A DNA stretch of 5,367 nt. Source: Pseudomonadota bacterium. Lineage in GTDB: Bacteria; Pseudomonadota; Gammaproteobacteria; Enterobacterales; Enterobacteriaceae. The position numbers were made by a program, and so were the translations under genes. The stretch lies in assembly GCA_023425455.1 (NCBI GenBank), contig JAFACP010000189.1:1-5367 (forward strand), given 5' to 3'. Below, piece by piece: positions 1-5,367 of the stretch (position 1 is its first letter; each line of letters opens with the position of its first letter). Below the pieces are notes generated by a model. That model made no database searches, was not told the DNA's origin, and saw only the letters and a list, made by a program, of their open reading frames with translations.

Positions 1-768
1 CCACATGATCGCCTGACCCAGGATGGCGCCAAAGCCGGCCTGAAGGCCAAAGGCACTTTTCCAGATCATCAGAATAACAGAAGGCAGCTTGTCAATATTG
101 ATGGCAATAATAACGCAGGCGACAATAATATAGCCGAGGGCCATAAAAGGAACGACCATACTGCTAAAGCTGGCGATCCTTTTCACACCACCAAAAATAA
201 TGAAACTTAACAGTACCGCCAGCACCGCCGCCGTAACATTTGGATCAAGGCCAAAAGCAATATCCAGGCTGGCACCAATCGAGTTTGCCTGTACGCCCGG
301 AAGCAATAATCCGCAGGAGAAAATAGTAACGACAGCAAATAACCATGCATACCACTTGACCCCTAACCCTTTTTCAATATAAAAGGCAGGGCCACCACGA
401 TATTCGCCGTTAATTTTTTCTTTATAAACCTGGCCTAATGTGGATTCAACAAAAGCGGAACTGGCACCTAAAAATGCCACAATCCACATCCAGAAAAGCG
501 CCCCTGGTCCACCGAAGGTAATGGCGGTAGCTACCCCGGCGATATTCCCGGTCCCGACACGCCCTGCCAGCGTCATCGTCAATGCCTGAAACGACGACAC
601 ACCGGCATCGGTAGGCCGCCCCTGAAACATCAGGGTCACCATGTTTTTTACATGACGTATCTGCAAAAAACGACTACGTAATGAGAAATAGAAGCCGACA
701 CCCAGACATAAAAATATTAATGCTGGACTCCAGATAACACCATTAATTGCACCAACCAGTTCGTTCAT
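1..768 (-). CDS. AGCS-family sodium:alanine (amino acid) symporter, C-terminus cut by window edge
   Basis: This is an inner-membrane secondary transporter that probably imports alanine or a related small amino acid with Na+ (or H+). The frame is open for 256 codons from ATG 768-766 to base 1 without a stop. The family is about 450-490 residues, so roughly half the protein is visible. Seen directly: hydrophobic segments near residues 14-30, 74-104, 139-160, 176-193 and 205-224, and the AGCS hallmarks GRVGTGNIAGVATAI (69-83), GGPGALFWMW (86-95) and YRGGPAFYIEKGLG (123-136). The start is supported by GAGGG at 779-775, six bases upstream. It resembles E. coli YaaJ in these motifs but is clearly a different paralogue. 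It follows phoH in the same orientation across about 460 bases, so it probably has its own promoter. Base composition is visibly more AT-rich than in efeUOB, which may reflect separate acquisition. The family is near certain; substrate and coupling ion are inferred. Confidence 0.93.
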   Translation of the reverse strand, partial: MNELVGAINGVIWSPALIFLCLGVGFYFSLRSRFLQIRHVKNMVTLMFQGRPTDAGVSSFQALTMTLAGRVGTGNIAGVATAITFGGPGALFWMWIVAFLGASSAFVESTLGQVYKEKINGEYRGGPAFYIEKGLGVKWYAWLFAVVTIFSCGLLLPGVQANSIGASLDIAFGLDPNVTAAVLAVLLSFIIFGGVKRIASFSSMVVPFMALGYIIVACVIIAINIDKLPSVILMIWKSAFGLQAGFGAILGQAIMW

Positions 769-790
769 GTATGACCCTCAGCGTGATGGT

Positions 791-812
791 CCAGGGATAG
801 CGTGCTCCCTGG
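791..812 (-). other. Hairpin in the leader of the AGCS transporter gene
   Basis: On the minus strand CCAGGGA and TCCCTGG pair perfectly (7 bp) around an 8-base loop, ending 22 bases before the start codon and just before the GAGGG ribosome binding site. No U-run follows, so it is not an intrinsic terminator of the usual kind. It may stabilise the mRNA or affect translation; that is inference. Confidence 0.4.
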
Positions 813-902
813 TGTGTTTCTTCTTAGAATTGTGTTTGAATACGTACGAAACATAGATAATTCCCCACAAGACACCAACTTAATTTTTACCTCTAAGTAT
901 TG

Positions 903-924
903 TTCTGTGACAACATTCACGTTT
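903..924 (-). promoter_or_regulatory. CRP-like binding site upstream of the AGCS transporter gene
   Basis: The plus strand carries TGTGA (906-910), six bases, then TCACG (917-921); the known CRP consensus is TGTGA-N6-TCACA, so nine of ten core bases match. Flanking TTT on one side also fits. The centre is about 145 bases upstream of the transporter start codon. A weak promoter, TTGGTG (878-873), 17 bases, TATGTT (855-850) on the minus strand, would place the site near -70, a spacing used by class I CRP promoters. Catabolite control of an amino acid importer would make sense, but no binding evidence exists here. Confidence 0.42.
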
Positions 925-977
925 AATCAATAACTAACAATTAGCGCGATCATTATATTCATAGATATTTTGTGGGT

Positions 978-1006
978 ATTATAAATTCATATCACACTTC
1001 TGCACA
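978..1006 (-). promoter_or_regulatory. Candidate sigma70 promoter for the AGCS transporter gene
   Basis: The minus strand has a perfect -10 hexamer TATAAT (983-978). With a 17-base spacer the -35 would be TGTGCA (1006-1001), which matches the consensus poorly (3 of 6). The surrounding sequence is AT-rich, so chance hexamers are expected. Transcription would start near 971, giving a leader of about 200 bases. If this is the real promoter, the CRP-like site lies downstream of the start, which would favour repression or another promoter closer to the gene. Confidence 0.3.
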
Positions 1007-1099
1007 TTGTATAAAAACCGACCACTTCAAATTAACAATAGATATTATTAATACCGCAAAATACTGTGTCATACCCGGTGAATTCAATAGGAAATAAAT

Positions 1100-1241
1100 A
1101 TGCCATCATCAGAATATGATCTATTAAAGGATAACCCGTCATGATATTGCACAGGAAATAGACGAAGCTTCCCGGCATAACGCCGGGAAGAGATTAGCTG
1201 AAAGAGGCAAAACGGTGATATTTTGCCATTATTCGGAATAG
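1100..1241 (+). other. Possible small ORF with a broken frame, convergent with phoH
   Basis: On the plus strand ATG 1100-1102 is preceded by AGGA (1089-1092) at seven bases and encodes MPSSEYDLLKDNPS before TGA at 1142-1144. A second frame, offset by +1 and open from 1128 to TAG at 1239-1241, continues with plausible hydrophilic protein (HDIAQEIDEASRHNAGKR and so on) for about 35 residues. Joining the two would give a product of roughly 47 residues overlapping the last 13 bases of phoH in antisense. It could be a frameshifted remnant, a +1 frameshifting gene, or chance. I recognise no family, and part of the second frame is simply the hairpin at 1168-1190. Confidence 0.15.
1168..1190 (-). terminator. 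Terminator-like hairpin downstream of phoH
   Basis: CTTCCCGGC (1168-1176) and GCCGGGAAG (1182-1190) form a 9-bp GC-rich stem with a 5-base loop, 38 bases past the phoH stop codon. Reading on the minus strand, the sequence after the stem is only moderately T-rich (CTTCGTCTATTTCC), so termination may be weak or Rho-assisted. No U-run follows on the plus strand either. The position makes it the likely 3' end of the phoH transcript. Confidence 0.55.
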
Positions 1242-2296
1242 ACCTGCAGGGTACGCTGGCAGAGCGCCGAACGTACGCAATCCTCTTTGGTAAAGCGTAC
1301 TACCCCAATCATCTCATCTTCCTCAAAACGTGACATGGCGTCGCTCAGACCGGATTTCACACCGGATGGCAGATCGCACTGCGTAATATCGCCGTTGACG
1401 ATCACCGTCACATTTTCCCCGAGGCGCGTTAAAAACATCTTCATTTGCGCAGCGGTCACGTTCTGAGCCTCGTCAAGAATAACGACCGCATTTTCAAATG
1501 TACGTCCGCGCATATAGGCGAACGGCGCGATTTCCACCTTGCCAATCTCTGGTCGCAGGCAGTACTGCATAAAGGACGCCCCCAGACGTTTAACCAGTAC
1601 GTCATACACTGGCCTGAAATAGGGAGCAAACTTTTCCGAAATATCTCCGGGTAAGAAGCCAAGATCTTCATCGGCCTGCAGTACCGGACGCGTAACGATA
1701 ATTCTGTCCACGTCCTTATGGATCAGCGCCTCCGCCGCTTTGGCGGCGCTAATCCAGGTTTTCCCGCATCCGGCTTCACCGGTTGCAAAGATGAGCTGTT
1801 TACTCTCGATAGCATTCAGGTAGTGCGCCTGAGCTTCATTGCGAGCCACAACTGGAGAACTATCACGGCTGTCCCGCGCCATGCCAATTGCTTCTACGCC
1901 ACTCATCTGCACAAGCGAGGTGACCGATTCTTCTTCACGTTGCTTGTGGCTACGTGAATCCCGTCTCAGCACACGTTTTGCTTCGCGACGAGCTTTGATC
2001 ACTGCTTTTTGTCTTCCCATGGATAGCACCTTGAGTTGTTGGTATTCATCAGCCGTGCCCGCCCGGGCACGATTATGCGCACAAACATCTGAGGGTTGGC
2101 TTCCTTGTAAGCCATAGCTTGCTTTGCCGGATAACGATGCAGAATAGCTACGCGCACCATTCTGCACGTCGGTAAGATGATGATGTTGTTGAGAGGAGGG
2201 AAATTTAGTGGTGAAGAAATCGCTGCCGGAGTCTGAGCCTCCGCGCCGGGTGCTGCGGTTGTGAGATTTACCTTGTCCAGTACAGGACGCAACCAT
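1229..2296 (-). CDS. phoH: PhoH, phosphate-starvation-inducible P-loop ATPase
   Basis: Cytosolic ATP-binding protein of the PhoH family, related to superfamily 1 helicase ATPases. It belongs to the Pho regulon in E. coli; its exact task is unsettled, with RNA metabolism proposed. The long reading gives 355 residues, close to the 354 listed for E. coli. Seen: Walker A GEAGCGKT (173-180), Walker B VVILDEAQN (271-279) and a conserved VNGDITQCDLP segment (300-310). Residues 1-92 are rich in Ser, Gly and His and look low-complexity; the conserved, highly basic part begins MGRQKAVIKARREAKR at residue 93. ATG 2296 has GGAG (2307-2304) at seven bases, and a promoter lies about 40 bases upstream. ATG 2020 (263 residues) has AAGGTG at six bases. 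I chose the long form because of its agreement with the E. coli length. The short form is a serious alternative. The gene stands alone after the efeB terminator. Confidence 0.93.
   Translation of the reverse strand: MVASCTGQGKSHNRSTRRGGSDSGSDFFTTKFPSSQQHHHLTDVQNGARSYSASLSGKASYGLQGSQPSDVCAHNRARAGTADEYQQLKVLSMGRQKAVIKARREAKRVLRRDSRSHKQREEESVTSLVQMSGVEAIGMARDSRDSSPVVARNEAQAHYLNAIESKQLIFATGEAGCGKTWISAAKAAEALIHKDVDRIIVTRPVLQADEDLGFLPGDISEKFAPYFRPVYDVLVKRLGASFMQYCLRPEIGKVEIAPFAYMRGRTFENAVVILDEAQNVTAAQMKMFLTRLGENVTVIVNGDITQCDLPSGVKSGLSDAMSRFEEDEMIGVVRFTKEDCVRSALCQRTLQVYSE
2018..2032 (-). promoter_or_regulatory. Internal ribosome binding site and alternative phoH start
   Basis: AAGGTG (2032-2027) lies six bases before ATG 2020-2018, in frame with phoH. 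Starting here yields a 263-residue protein beginning MGRQKAV, exactly where family-conserved sequence starts. This site is at least as strong as the one for the upstream start, so the gene may use it alone or make two products. Confidence 0.55.
2054..2071 (-). other. GC-rich hairpin just before the internal phoH start
   Basis: CGTGCCC and GGGCACG pair perfectly (7 bp, six of them GC apart from one AT pair) around a 4-base loop. The stem ends 21 bases before the internal Shine-Dalgarno sequence. In the long reading it is coding sequence; in the short reading it is leader RNA. A role in controlling internal initiation is inference only. Confidence 0.35.
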
Positions 2297-2344
2297 TCGC
2301 GATCTCCATAGTGATTCAGCATCACTGCCGGGAACTACCGCTGT

Positions 2345-2373
2345 CTTATATTAAGTACACCAATGATTATCAT
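2345..2373 (-). promoter_or_regulatory. Candidate sigma70 promoter of phoH
   Basis: On the minus strand ATGATA (2373-2368, 4 of 6 against TTGACA) is followed by a 17-base spacer and TATAAG (2350-2345, 5 of 6 against TATAAT). Transcription would begin near 2338, about 42 bases before the long phoH start and about 318 before the short one. It is the best-spaced hexamer pair between efeB and phoH. E. coli phoH is known to have two promoters; which of them this would correspond to cannot be told from sequence alone. Confidence 0.48.
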
Positions 2374-2377
2374 AAAT
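2359..2377 (-). promoter_or_regulatory. Fur-box-like palindrome over the phoH promoter
   Basis: The 19 bases ATTTATGATAATCATTGGT on the minus strand match 13 of 19 positions of the classical Fur box GATAATGATAATCATTATC, with an uninterrupted 12-base match in the core and a perfect 11-base palindrome ATGATAATCAT (2363-2373). It overlaps the -35 hexamer of the candidate phoH promoter, where bound Fur would block RNA polymerase. I know of no established Fur control of phoH, so this is a prediction. Confidence 0.38.
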
Positions 2378-2432
2378 GCAACATTTATTTTACCTTGATG
2401 CAACTTTGGTACTTACCCTGCAGCTGAAATCA

Positions 2433-2465
2433 GTCTCATACAGGAATATTACAAAAATATAACAG
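2433..2465 (-). promoter_or_regulatory. Candidate Pho box: three tandem 11-base repeats upstream of phoH
   Basis: Reading the minus strand from 2465, three consecutive 11-mers appear: CTGTTATATTT, TTGTAATATTC and CTGTATGAGAC. PhoB binds 11-base direct repeats of the form CTGTCAT plus an AT-rich tail, so the phase and the CTGT/TTGT heads fit; the fifth base (C in the consensus) is not kept. E. coli phoH has a PhoB-controlled promoter. No good -10 sits at the usual distance (about 18 bases from the start of the last repeat), which lowers confidence. Confidence 0.42.
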
Positions 2466-2480
2466 TGAAACAGTCATATG

Positions 2481-2514
2481 AAAAAATAATGTCCCTGCGA
2501 AGGATCGCAGGGAC
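2481..2514 (-). terminator. Intrinsic terminator of the efeUOB operon
   Basis: GTCCCTGCG and CGCAGGGAC form a perfect 9-bp stem with a 6-base loop (2491-2514), beginning five bases after the efeB stop codon. On the minus strand it is followed by ATTATTTTTT (2490-2481), a good U-tract. No T-run follows on the plus strand, so it acts in the efe direction only. It separates efeB transcription from phoH. Confidence 0.9.
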
Positions 2515-2519
2515 AGAGA

Positions 2520-3803
2520 TCAGGCTTCGATAAGCCCCTGGGCAAGATACGCTTTTTCATCGCGCGGGCCCGGCAGGGCAAAGAAATATCCCCCGCCGAC
2601 AGGCTTGATGTACTCTTCCAGCGCTTCGCCATTGAGCCGCTTCTGGACAGTTAAAAAGCCTTTTTCCAGATCGTGCTGATAGCAGACAAACAGCAGCCCC
2701 ATATCCAGCTGCCCGGCGTTGGTGACCCCCAGCGAATAGCTGTATCCACGGCGCATCATCAGGCTCGACCGGGTCTCTTTGGTACGCGGGTTGGCCAGTC
2801 GGATATGGCTGTCGAGAGCAATAACGTCGCCATCAGGATCGCGGGTGTAGTCCGGGACATCATGTTCCTGCTTCATGCCAAGCGGCGCGCCGCTCTGCTT
2901 ATCACGGCCAAAGATGGTCTGCTGCTCTTTGAGCGGCGTGCGATCCCAGAACTCGACATGGAACTGGATAATGCGCACCGCCTGATAGCTCCCGCCTGTT
3001 GCCCAGGCCGGTTCACCCTGATCGGCCGTCACCCAGACCACCTCTTTCATCAACGACGCATCGCTGCTGTCCGGGTTAGCCGTACCATCTTTGAAGCCCA
3101 GCAGGTTCACCGGCGTCTCTTTCCCCTGGCTGCGCGCGGCATGGTCAGAGATAAACCCTTCCCGCTTCCAGCGCACGCTCAGTAAATCAGGGGTATGTTT
3201 GATGATATCGCGCAGAGCGTGGATCACCGTGTCCTGGGTATTGGCGCAAATCTGTAGCAGCAGGTCGCCGTGACACAGGGAGGCGTCGAGGGAGTCATTC
3301 GGGAAACGGGTCATTTTTTGCAGCGCCAGCGGCTTCTGCTGCGCCAGACCATAGCGTTCATCAAACAGCGATTCACCGAGCGAAACGGTGATCGTCAGAT
3401 TATCCGGTGCGATATACGGCCCAAGGATCCCGGAGTCCATCGGCGGCAGACGCGGATTTGCAGTTTCCGGCGCCGGGCCACCGGCGGTGAGAAAGGCGAT
3501 ACGGGTCGTCAGCAGCCGGAACAGCCGCTCCAGATCCGCTTTATCGCTCGCCAGCGAATCAAAGGCCACCAGCATCATTGATGCCTGCTGCGGCGTCAAA
3601 ATACCGGCCTGGTGCTCACCGTAAAAGGGCTGCGTCTGCATACGCGCGCCCGGGTCAACGGTGCCGGGGGCACTTTGCGGTTTTGCCGCATGCGCCACCG
3701 GACATCCCCCTGCAAGGGCAAGCGCGCCGCCAAGCGCCCCTACCCCTTTTAACAACCGACGTCGAGAAGGTTCAGCCACGTCGAATTCGTCATGCTTGTT
3801 CAT
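2520..3803 (-). CDS. efeB: EfeB, Tat-exported DyP-type haem peroxidase of the EfeUOB iron uptake system
   Basis: Periplasmic dye-decolourising-type peroxidase that works with EfeO and EfeU in iron uptake; proposed roles are ferrous iron oxidation and iron recovery from haem. Its 427 residues compare with 423 in E. coli. A twin-arginine signal is plain: SRRRLLK (13-19), a Gly/Ala/Leu-rich stretch, and a likely cleavage after AHA (37-39), so the folded haem protein would leave by the Tat route. The DyP signature GFKDG is at 236-240 with the distal acid D239; H333 in [10 protein letters not shown] is the expected proximal haem ligand, and R351 in RRGYSYS the expected distal arginine. The start follows the efeO stop by 5 bases with only a weak Shine-Dalgarno, which suggests translational coupling. 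No truncation or missing active-site residue was seen. Formerly ycdB. Confidence 0.97.
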   Translation of the reverse strand: MNKHDEFDVAEPSRRRLLKGVGALGGALALAGGCPVAHAAKPQSAPGTVDPGARMQTQPFYGEHQAGILTPQQASMMLVAFDSLASDKADLERLFRLLTTRIAFLTAGGPAPETANPRLPPMDSGILGPYIAPDNLTITVSLGESLFDERYGLAQQKPLALQKMTRFPNDSLDASLCHGDLLLQICANTQDTVIHALRDIIKHTPDLLSVRWKREGFISDHAARSQGKETPVNLLGFKDGTANPDSSDASLMKEVVWVTADQGEPAWATGGSYQAVRIIQFHVEFWDRTPLKEQQTIFGRDKQSGAPLGMKQEHDVPDYTRDPDGDVIALDSHIRLANPRTKETRSSLMMRRGYSYSLGVTNAGQLDMGLLFVCYQHDLEKGFLTVQKRLNGEALEEYIKPVGGGYFFALPGPRDEKAYLAQGLIEA

Positions 3804-3808
3804 CGTAC

Positions 3809-4936
3809 TTAATCCAGACCCAGAACGCCGCGCAGCAGGGATAAATCTTCCGCCAGCGTTGTAATCGGGCCTTTCAGCGCGTTACGGTCGGCATCAGTCA
3901 GTTTGTCGTAGCTTTCGAAGCCCTCTTTGGTGCGGTATTTCGCCAGAATAGCGTCGACTTTACTGAAGTTTGCCTCCACTTTGGCCAGCAGCTCGCCGTT
4001 ATCTTTCTGCAGCTGAGGACGCAGCAGGTCAACAATTTTCTGCGCGCCGTCAACGTTCGCCTGGAAATCCCACAGATCGGTACGGCTGTAACGATCCTCT
4101 TCACCGCTGATTTTGCTGGCCGCCACTTCTTCAATCAGGCCAGCGGCACCGCCCACCACTTTTGACGGCGGGAAAGCGAGCTCGCTAATACGTTTTTGCA
4201 GCTCCAGCACGTCACTGTTCAGCTGATCGGCGTATTTCTCCATCCCTTTTGTGGAGTTGTCGCCAAACAGCGCTTTTTCCAGACGGTGGAAGCCGGTGAA
4301 TTTCGGGTCGGCGGCTTTCTGCTCGTAATCATCTTCACGGGCGTCGATGCTGCCATCAAGATCGGAGAACAGTTCGGCGATAGGTTCGATACGCTCGTAG
4401 TGCTGGCGGGTAGGCGCGTAGAGCGATTTCGCTTTGGCGACATCGCCGGCTTTCACCGCATCGGTAAAGGCTTTGGTCCCGCTGACCAGCCCGGCAGTCT
4501 CGTTGGTGACATACGCTTTATAGGCGGTAATGGCGCTGCCCAGGCTCAGCAGGGCCTCGCCCTTCGCCGCGTCTGCCGTCGCTTCACCCTTCACAATCAG
4601 CTTGCCTTTCGGGTTGGTCAGCAGACCGCAGGTCATCTCGTATTCACCCGGCTGCAGGTTGGCCGTCATTTTCTGGCTGAAGCCCGGCGCGATATTCTCG
4701 CGCTCTTCCACCACCATCACGCCCTTGAGGATCTCCCACTCCAGCGCCTTCTGGCTGTGGTTCTTGATAATAAACTGCGTCTTACCGCTGTTGACCGTAA
4801 TGGTCATCGGCTCACACTGTTTATCATTTACCGTGACGTTCACCTGTGGAATATCTGCCGCCTGGAGGCTGAATGCGGAAGCAAACAGCGCGGCCACGCC
4901 AGCCTGTAATGCGCTACGACGAAATTGAATTGCCAT
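3809..4936 (-). CDS. efeO: EfeO, periplasmic cupredoxin / M75-domain iron uptake protein
   Basis: Periplasmic partner of EfeU and EfeB thought to bind and deliver iron. The protein has 375 residues, the usual length. A Sec-type signal covers residues 1-26 (basic MAIQFRR start, hydrophobic core, probable cleavage at LQA|AD). Residues about 28-117 form the cupredoxin-like domain; C41 and C103, with nearby acidic residues, fit its metal site. The remainder is the helical M75 (imelysin-like) domain, with the characteristic HxxE as HRLE at 217-220 and an acidic stretch [12 protein letters not shown] just before it. ATG 4936 has a Shine-Dalgarno AGGGA in AAAGGGAAAGATC. It lies 42 bases after efeU and 5 bases before efeB, in one operon. 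Known E. coli regulation is by Fur and CpxR from a promoter outside this window. Formerly ycdO. Confidence 0.97.
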   Translation of the reverse strand: MAIQFRRSALQAGVAALFASAFSLQAADIPQVNVTVNDKQCEPMTITVNSGKTQFIIKNHSQKALEWEILKGVMVVEERENIAPGFSQKMTANLQPGEYEMTCGLLTNPKGKLIVKGEATADAAKGEALLSLGSAITAYKAYVTNETAGLVSGTKAFTDAVKAGDVAKAKSLYAPTRQHYERIEPIAELFSDLDGSIDAREDDYEQKAADPKFTGFHRLEKALFGDNSTKGMEKYADQLNSDVLELQKRISELAFPPSKVVGGAAGLIEEVAASKISGEEDRYSRTDLWDFQANVDGAQKIVDLLRPQLQKDNGELLAKVEANFSKVDAILAKYRTKEGFESYDKLTDADRNALKGPITTLAEDLSLLRGVLGLD

Positions 4937-4978
4937 GATCTTTCCCTTTAAAAGTAGGTAGTAATTAAACCAGGCACA

Positions 4979-5367
4979 TTACGACGTCGAACGCGACGGC
5001 TGCGTGCCCGGGCGCGATGGCATAAAGAACAGCACCAGCGCCGGAATAAGGTAGATGAAATAGGTCGCCACTTCGCTCACGCTCGGCGTTTCCTGGTAGC
5101 CGAAGATGCCTTCCAGCAGGGTGCCTGTCAGCGAGTGGGTGGTCAGGACGTTACTGAGATCGAACGCCACAGCCTGGAAGTGATTCCACAGGCCCGCTTC
5201 GTGGAAGGCGCGGATCGCCCCCGCAGCCAGCCCTGCCGCGACCAGCAGAATAAACAGGCTGGTCCATTTGAAAAACACCCCGAGATTGAGGCGAATGCCG
5301 CCCCAGTAAAGCATGAACCCCAGCACAATCGCCGTTGCCAGCCCCAGCACAGCGCCCAGAGGAGGCC
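4979..5367 (-). CDS. efeU: EfeU, ferrous iron permease, C-terminal part (N-terminus beyond window)
   Basis: Inner-membrane iron permease of the OFeT/Ftr1 family, the channel of EfeUOB. About 129 codons are visible, open from the right edge to TAA at 4981-4979; the E. coli protein has 276 residues, so rather less than half is present. The visible part contains hydrophobic segments around LGLATAIVLGFMLYW, LFILLVAAGLAAGAI and FIYLIPALVLFFM, and the conserved AIRAFHEAGLWNHFQ and LLEGIFGYQETPSVSE stretches that match E. coli EfeU closely. The REGLE iron motifs lie upstream and cannot be checked. A GTG at 5350 is an internal valine codon, since the frame continues upstream with PPLGA as in E. coli. 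The E. coli K-12 gene is frameshifted; nothing is broken in the part seen here. Formerly ycdN. Confidence 0.96.
   Translation of the reverse strand, partial: PPLGAVLGLATAIVLGFMLYWGGIRLNLGVFFKWTSLFILLVAAGLAAGAIRAFHEAGLWNHFQAVAFDLSNVLTTHSLTGTLLEGIFGYQETPSVSEVATYFIYLIPALVLFFMPSRPGTQPSRSTS

Larger units (their letters stand above)
769..1228. other. AT-rich intergenic region between phoH and the AGCS transporter gene
   Basis: About 460 bases with no convincing intact gene. It separates the end of phoH from the transporter start, both on the minus strand. It holds, from right to left, a terminator-like hairpin just after phoH, a short plus-strand ORF with a Shine-Dalgarno sequence but a broken frame, a minus-strand perfect TATAAT, a CRP-like palindrome, and a 7-bp hairpin close to the transporter start. 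Each is listed separately. No tRNA, insertion sequence or inverted-repeat boundary was seen. Confidence 0.7.

Noticed and set aside
200..382. 60-codon plus-strand ORF within the AGCS gene
   Set aside because: The opposite strand encodes the conserved transporter motifs without interruption, so this is a shadow.
986..1015. Plus-strand promoter TTCATA, 18-base spacer, TATAAA, upstream of the small ORF
   Set aside because: Both hexamers occur in strongly AT-rich sequence where such matches are common, and the ORF it would serve is itself doubtful.
1999..2325. 108-codon minus-strand ORF overlapping the phoH N-terminal region in another frame
   Set aside because: It begins with protein-like sequence but has no family I recognise and overlaps either the long phoH N-terminus or its leader. 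The phoH frame has the better start signal and agrees with the known E. coli length. If the short phoH start proves correct, this frame deserves another look.
2673..3185. 170-codon plus-strand ORF opposite efeB
   Set aside because: Antisense to the conserved catalytic half of efeB, no plausible ribosome binding site or family; a shadow ORF.
4196..4909. 237-codon plus-strand ORF opposite efeO
   Set aside because: It lies wholly antisense to the well-conserved efeO coding sequence, shows no recognisable domain, and is explained by the GC-rich codon pattern of efeO leaving the opposite frame open.
5348..5350. GTG as start codon of a 123-residue membrane protein
   Set aside because: The frame continues upstream to the window edge with residues matching EfeU, so this is an internal valine codon of a truncated gene.

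Overview
The window is a piece of enterobacterial chromosome. It is close to Escherichia coli in protein sequence, but it is not the E. coli K-12 arrangement. The anchor is the ferrous-iron uptake operon efeUOB followed by phoH. All four genes are read on the minus strand, so the window runs from right to left in transcriptional order. The EfeB, EfeO, EfeU and PhoH proteins match my recollection of the E. coli proteins almost residue for residue in their cores. They differ enough, especially at their ends, to suggest another genus of Enterobacteriaceae or a near relative. I cannot name the species.

Layout from right to left: the C-terminal part of efeU (inner-membrane permease, cut by the window edge, 4979-5367), then efeO (periplasmic cupredoxin plus M75 domain, 3809-4936), then efeB (Tat-exported DyP-type haem peroxidase, 2520-3803). 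efeO and efeB are only 5 bases apart. A strong intrinsic terminator (2481-2514) closes the operon. Together the three proteins form the EfeUOB system: EfeO and EfeB act in the periplasm and hand iron to the EfeU channel.

Between the efeB terminator and phoH lies a regulatory region. It holds a run of 11-base direct repeats resembling a Pho box, a Fur-box-like palindrome, and a reasonable sigma70 promoter. phoH (1229-2296) encodes a P-loop ATPase of the phosphate-starvation family. It has two credible start codons, each with its own Shine-Dalgarno sequence, giving 355 or 263 residues.

To the left of phoH is an AT-rich gap of about 460 bases (769-1228). It contains a terminator-like hairpin, a frame-broken small ORF on the plus strand, a CRP-like site and a candidate promoter. 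The gap is followed by the first 256 codons of an AGCS-family sodium:alanine (amino acid) symporter on the minus strand, cut by the left edge. In K-12 the pga genes lie beyond phoH, so this transporter marks a lineage-specific junction. I see no mobile element, tRNA, CRISPR array or clearly novel system. The most interesting points are the dual starts and layered control region of phoH, and the broken small ORF beside it.
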